This document shows positions 62,001 to 64,000 of a stretch of 64,000 nt of DNA, in pieces (position 1 is the stretch's first letter; each line of letters starts with the position of its first letter). A model generated the notes under the pieces. That model saw nothing but the letters and a program-made list of their open reading frames with translations. It searched no databases and was not told where the DNA came from. Both the position numbers and the translations under genes were made by a program. The stretch covers positions 558,001 through 622,000 of the forward strand of contig NZ_ATYB01000008.1 in assembly GCF_000427465.1 (NCBI RefSeq). The letters run 5' to 3'. Source of the DNA: Sinorhizobium arboris LMG 14919. GTDB lineage: Bacteria > Pseudomonadota > Alphaproteobacteria > Rhizobiales > Rhizobiaceae.

Positions 62001-64000
62001 CGCAGCCATTGCCGAAACCGGCGGTGAGGTGGAACTGCCGGTGACGGCCGACTGGGGTACGGGCGCCTATGTCACCGCGACGCTTTACCGCCCCGGCGAA
62101 GCCCAGGAGAGCCGGATGCCGATGCGGGCGATCGGCATCAAGTGGCTCGCCGTCGATCCGGCGGAGCGAAAGCTCGCCGTCAGCCTGGACGCGCCTGAGA
62201 AAACCGAACCCCGCCGGCCTCTCGATATCGGCCTTCAGGTACGGGGCGCCGGCGCGAATGAAGACGCCTATGTCACGATTGCCGCAGTCGACGTCGGCAT
62301 CCTGAACCTGACACGCTACGAGGCTCCGGATCCCGATGGATGGTATTTCGGTCAGAGGCGGCTCGGCCTCGATATGCGCGATCTCTACGGACGCTTGATC
62401 GACGGCTCGCTCGGCGCGACCGGCCGGCTGCGCACGGGCGGCGACGGCGGGCAAATGCCGCTCCAGGGCAGCCCCCCGACCGAGAAGCTCGTCGCGTTCT
62501 TCTCGGGCGCGATCAAGCTCGACGCCGAAGGAATGGCGAATGTCCGCTTCGACATTCCGCAATTCAACGGAACGGCACGTATCATGGCGGTCGCCTGGAC
62601 GAAGTCCGGCGTCGGCCATGCCGTGAAGGACGTGGTCATCCGCGATCCGATCGTCGTGACTGCGAGCCTGCCGAAGTTCCTGGCGCCGGGAGACCGGGCC
62701 GAATTGCGGCTCGATATCGCCAACACCGACGGGCCGGCGGGCGATTATCAACTGCAGGTCACGACCAACGGCCCGGTCACCGCCGTCCACACAGCGGCCG
62801 AAACGGTGAACCTCGATGCCGGCGGCAAATCCGCTCTGACCCTGCCCCTAGCCGGCCAGTATCCGGGAGACGGTGCCGTCACCGTCAGGGTCTCGAACGC
62901 TGCGGGCCTGTCGCTGGAGCAGACGCTGAACATGCCTGTCCGCCCGGCAGCCCTGCCGGTCACTCAGCGTCATGTCGTCAATATCGCCGCCGGCAGCAGC
63001 CTCACGGTGGACGAACAATTGCTCGCAGACAGCCTGCTCCAGGGCGCCTCGGTCAGCGTCAACGTCACGCGCTCGGCTGCGTTCGACATCCCGGCGCTGC
63101 TGATGACGCTCGACCGCTATCCCTATGGCTGCGCCGAGCAGACGACGAGCCGTGCCTTGCCGCTGCTCTATCTGAGCGAGCTTGCCAAGCAGGCCGGGCT
63201 TGCCGACGACGACGGCGTGAAGAAGCGCGTGCAGGAGGCGATCTACCGCGTCCTTGCCTACCGGTCCTCCGCCGGCAGTTTCGGCCTTTGGGGGCCCGGC
63301 TCCGGCGATCTCTGGCTCGACGCCTATGTGACCGATTTCCTCACCCGCGCGCGGGAACAGAAATTCGACGTACCGGAACAGGCGATGGTGCAGGCGCTCG
63401 AAAACCTGCAGAACGCGCTGAGCTACGAGACGAATGTCAAGGACCGCGGCAATGAGATTGCCTACGCGCTCTATGTCCTTGCGCGCAACCGCAAGGCCGC
63501 CATCAGCGATCTGCGCTATTATGCGGACACGATGCTCGGCGATTTCCCGACCCCGCTCGCCAAAGCCCATATCGCCGCGGCACTCGCGCTCTATGGCGAC
63601 GCCCGGCGCTCGCAGGACATTTTTGCTGCCTCGGCCAACATGTCGACGGGGCTCGTCAATGTCAGCCTCGCCCGCTCCGACTACGGCTCTTCGCTTCGCG
63701 ATGGCGCGGCCGTGCTGGCGCTGGCCGCCGAGAGTCGGCCGGTACCGCCGATCATTCCCGAGCTTTCGAGGGTCGTCGCCCGGGAGTGGCAGCAGGCGAA
63801 ATACACGAGCACCCAGGAGCAGACCTGGATGCTCCTTGCAGCACGCGCGATCCAAGGGGGCGACGAGGACATGAGGATCGAGGTCAACGGCGCAGCGCGC
63901 ACGGGCAGTTACGCCGCCCGCATGACCGGCGACGCTCTGATCGAGCACCCGGTCGTTATCCGCAACCAAGGCACCGCCGCGGTCTCCGCCGTCGTGACGA
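59032..64000 (+). CDS. Alpha-2-macroglobulin-like protein with N-terminal PAN/Apple domain (3' end outside window)
   Basis: An open frame of at least 1656 residues running off the window. The signal peptide is MRAFLGLSILLFTLVSLGTT then AAAA before EPERR, with no lipobox cysteine. A PAN/Apple-like domain follows with C54, C58, C64 and C76 (LDQCQSACIADRSCRAFTYN). Next are a TPR-like stretch (about 120-250) and serial beta macroglobulin domains, with IYRAGETVHAAALARD as the MG-domain motif. The thioester motif C1367-A-E-Q is intact in YPYGCAEQTTSRALPLLYL, followed by the helical thioester domain. Such periplasmic proteins trap attacking proteases. The ATG at 59032 follows GGGGGACT. Gene partners such as pbpC would lie beyond the window. 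Confidence 0.92.
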   Translation, partial: MRAFLGLSILLFTLVSLGTTAAAAEPERRIEIINDADYFGFDLRTEQNVSLDQCQSACIADRSCRAFTYNPKVKWCFLKSDFNQLNRFTGAMAGKVVEAAAGEADIGAPPRLDFVSDDLLQEARDVKANLVLADDQQGFGVNGLVETARSELAAGDVVAALKAFRGALAITPENGALWLETAEAANRFTGGTDMASEAALAAVNGYQLTRTAQDRAHALAVLAQALDNLENYRAALQAYKASLKLVQAKTVETAYLDLKARQGFRVTGHTVDADSASPRACVQFSEQLLKNGPDYSSFVTLNGASPKAVESKGSEICVEGLKHGQRYKLVLRQGLPSSVEEVIETPVSLDVYVKDRAPMVRFTGDSFVLPSTARRGIPIVSVNTESAGLRLYRIGDRNISSLLTSSQFLTQIDGYSEERIKDESGELIWQGSIDIATELNREVVTSFPVDEALPQRKVGVYVLTANSVTGLTQDWDARATQWFVVSDIGLSTFAGTDGLTVFARSLASAKPLAEVELQLVAKNNEVLGTATTDAEGRATFPVGLTRGTASMTPAAITARKGSDDYVFLDMTRAGFDLSDRGVTGRAAPGAIDVFAWTERGIYRAGETVHAAALARDVNGAAIEKLPLTFVFLRPDGVEDRRLVSDGGKLGGHTLDLPVPENAMRGTWTMQIFTDPKSSAIAEKQFLVDDFVPDRTEFDLTSQAKAIEVGMPVEVAVDGRYLYGAPAAGLTLEGEIAVRPTRRNEAFNGYFFGLADEEASEDTRLPLEGLEPLDENGQSVFNVDLAEVPGTTQLLNANVTVRMREAGGRAVERTLTLPVKPEGPMIGIKPEFSGDLAENSVGKFHVIAVNADGTRTAMPGLTWKLISVERNYQWYRDGTAWKYEPVISTKQVANGTVDVTADGAGISVPVGWGRYRLEVEAAAFDGPASSVEFDAGWYVEATSTETPDGLEIALDKENYAVGETAKLKVSPRFAGELLVTVGTETLVTTKTAAIAETGGEVELPVTADWGTGAYVTATLYRPGEAQESRMPMRAIGIKWLAVDPAERKLAVSLDAPEKTEPRRPLDIGLQVRGAGANEDAYVTIAAVDVGILNLTRYEAPDPDGWYFGQRRLGLDMRDLYGRLIDGSLGATGRLRTGGDGGQMPLQGSPPTEKLVAFFSGAIKLDAEGMANVRFDIPQFNGTARIMAVAWTKSGVGHAVKDVVIRDPIVVTASLPKFLAPGDRAELRLDIANTDGPAGDYQLQVTTNGPVTAVHTAAETVNLDAGGKSALTLPLAGQYPGDGAVTVRVSNAAGLSLEQTLNMPVRPAALPVTQRHVVNIAAGSSLTVDEQLLADSLLQGASVSVNVTRSAAFDIPALLMTLDRYPYGCAEQTTSRALPLLYLSELAKQAGLADDDGVKKRVQEAIYRVLAYRSSAGSFGLWGPGSGDLWLDAYVTDFLTRAREQKFDVPEQAMVQALENLQNALSYETNVKDRGNEIAYALYVLARNRKAAISDLRYYADTMLGDFPTPLAKAHIAAALALYGDARRSQDIFAASANMSTGLVNVSLARSDYGSSLRDGAAVLALAAESRPVPPIIPELSRVVAREWQQAKYTSTQEQTWMLLAARAIQGGDEDMRIEVNGAARTGSYAARMTGDALIEHPVVIRNQGTAAVSAVVT

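Noticed and set aside
58813..62790. Two long minus-strand ORFs (553 and 763 residues)
   Set aside because: They are shadows of the alpha-2-macroglobulin-like gene on the plus strand, which shows signal peptide, PAN cysteines and the CAEQ thioester.

Overview
The window is GC-rich, densely packed alphaproteobacterial DNA. Its gene content matches a Sinorhizobium/Ensifer-type rhizobium and, from memory, the layout of the pSymB-type megaplasmid: phoCDET beside phnM/phnN, hutIHGU, htpG, gabT/gabD, many ABC uptake systems each next to its own regulator, and a RIME-like repeat. The assignment rests on gene order and protein motifs only; no database search was run. No rRNA, tRNA, CRISPR array, transposase or phage gene was seen. 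There is no gap above 300 bases without a gene.

Layout. (1) 1-11637: a partial MerR regulator; gabT/gabD-type aminotransferase and semialdehyde dehydrogenase; acetate kinase; htpG behind a heat-shock-type promoter; then a family III CoA-transferase and glutaryl-CoA dehydrogenase divergent from a LysR gene, followed by a D-arginine-dehydrogenase-like flavoprotein. Together the catabolic enzymes can be read as a 5-aminovalerate/glutarate (lysine-type) route. (2) 11705-18870: a PHO box, then phoCDET (phosphate/phosphonate ABC importer), a 2H-phosphoesterase-like protein, phnM and phnN. The C-P lyase core is not in the window. (3) 18897-20542: an ArsR regulator divergent from an MFS efflux pump, with a palindromic operator between them. 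(4) 20705-26031: the histidine-utilisation operon hutIHGU behind a HutC-type operator; hutC and hutF are not here. (5) 26154-41540: a large, unnamed catabolic/uptake island with an RpiR regulator, RidA, SDR, cytoplasmic GH20 hexosaminidase, two M81 (MlrC-like) metallopeptidases, an NTF2-like protein, a sugar ABC importer, a Gfo/Idh oxidoreductase, GNAT, VOC and MFS proteins. Two nearly identical inverted repeats, one in the internal divergent promoter region and one upstream of the ABC operon, suggest one regulon. (6) 41670-45537: a YehZYXW/OpuC-type osmoprotectant importer. (7) 45774-52535: a flavin disulfide reductase, a LysR regulator that probably starts at CTG, a complete TctCBA transporter and a translationally coupled amidohydrolase. 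(8) 52638-58776: a deoxyribose-type operon (DeoR, DeoC, a two-domain ALDH16-like dehydrogenase, a FucU/RbsD mutarotase) continuing into OsmC and DDAH-like genes. (9) 59032 to the end: an unfinished alpha-2-macroglobulin-like protein with an N-terminal PAN/Apple-like domain.

The common theme is scavenging: each block pairs an importer or pathway with a local regulator, as expected for a rhizobial accessory replicon tuned to soil and rhizosphere nutrients. Long ORFs antisense to these genes are GC-codon artefacts and are left out.
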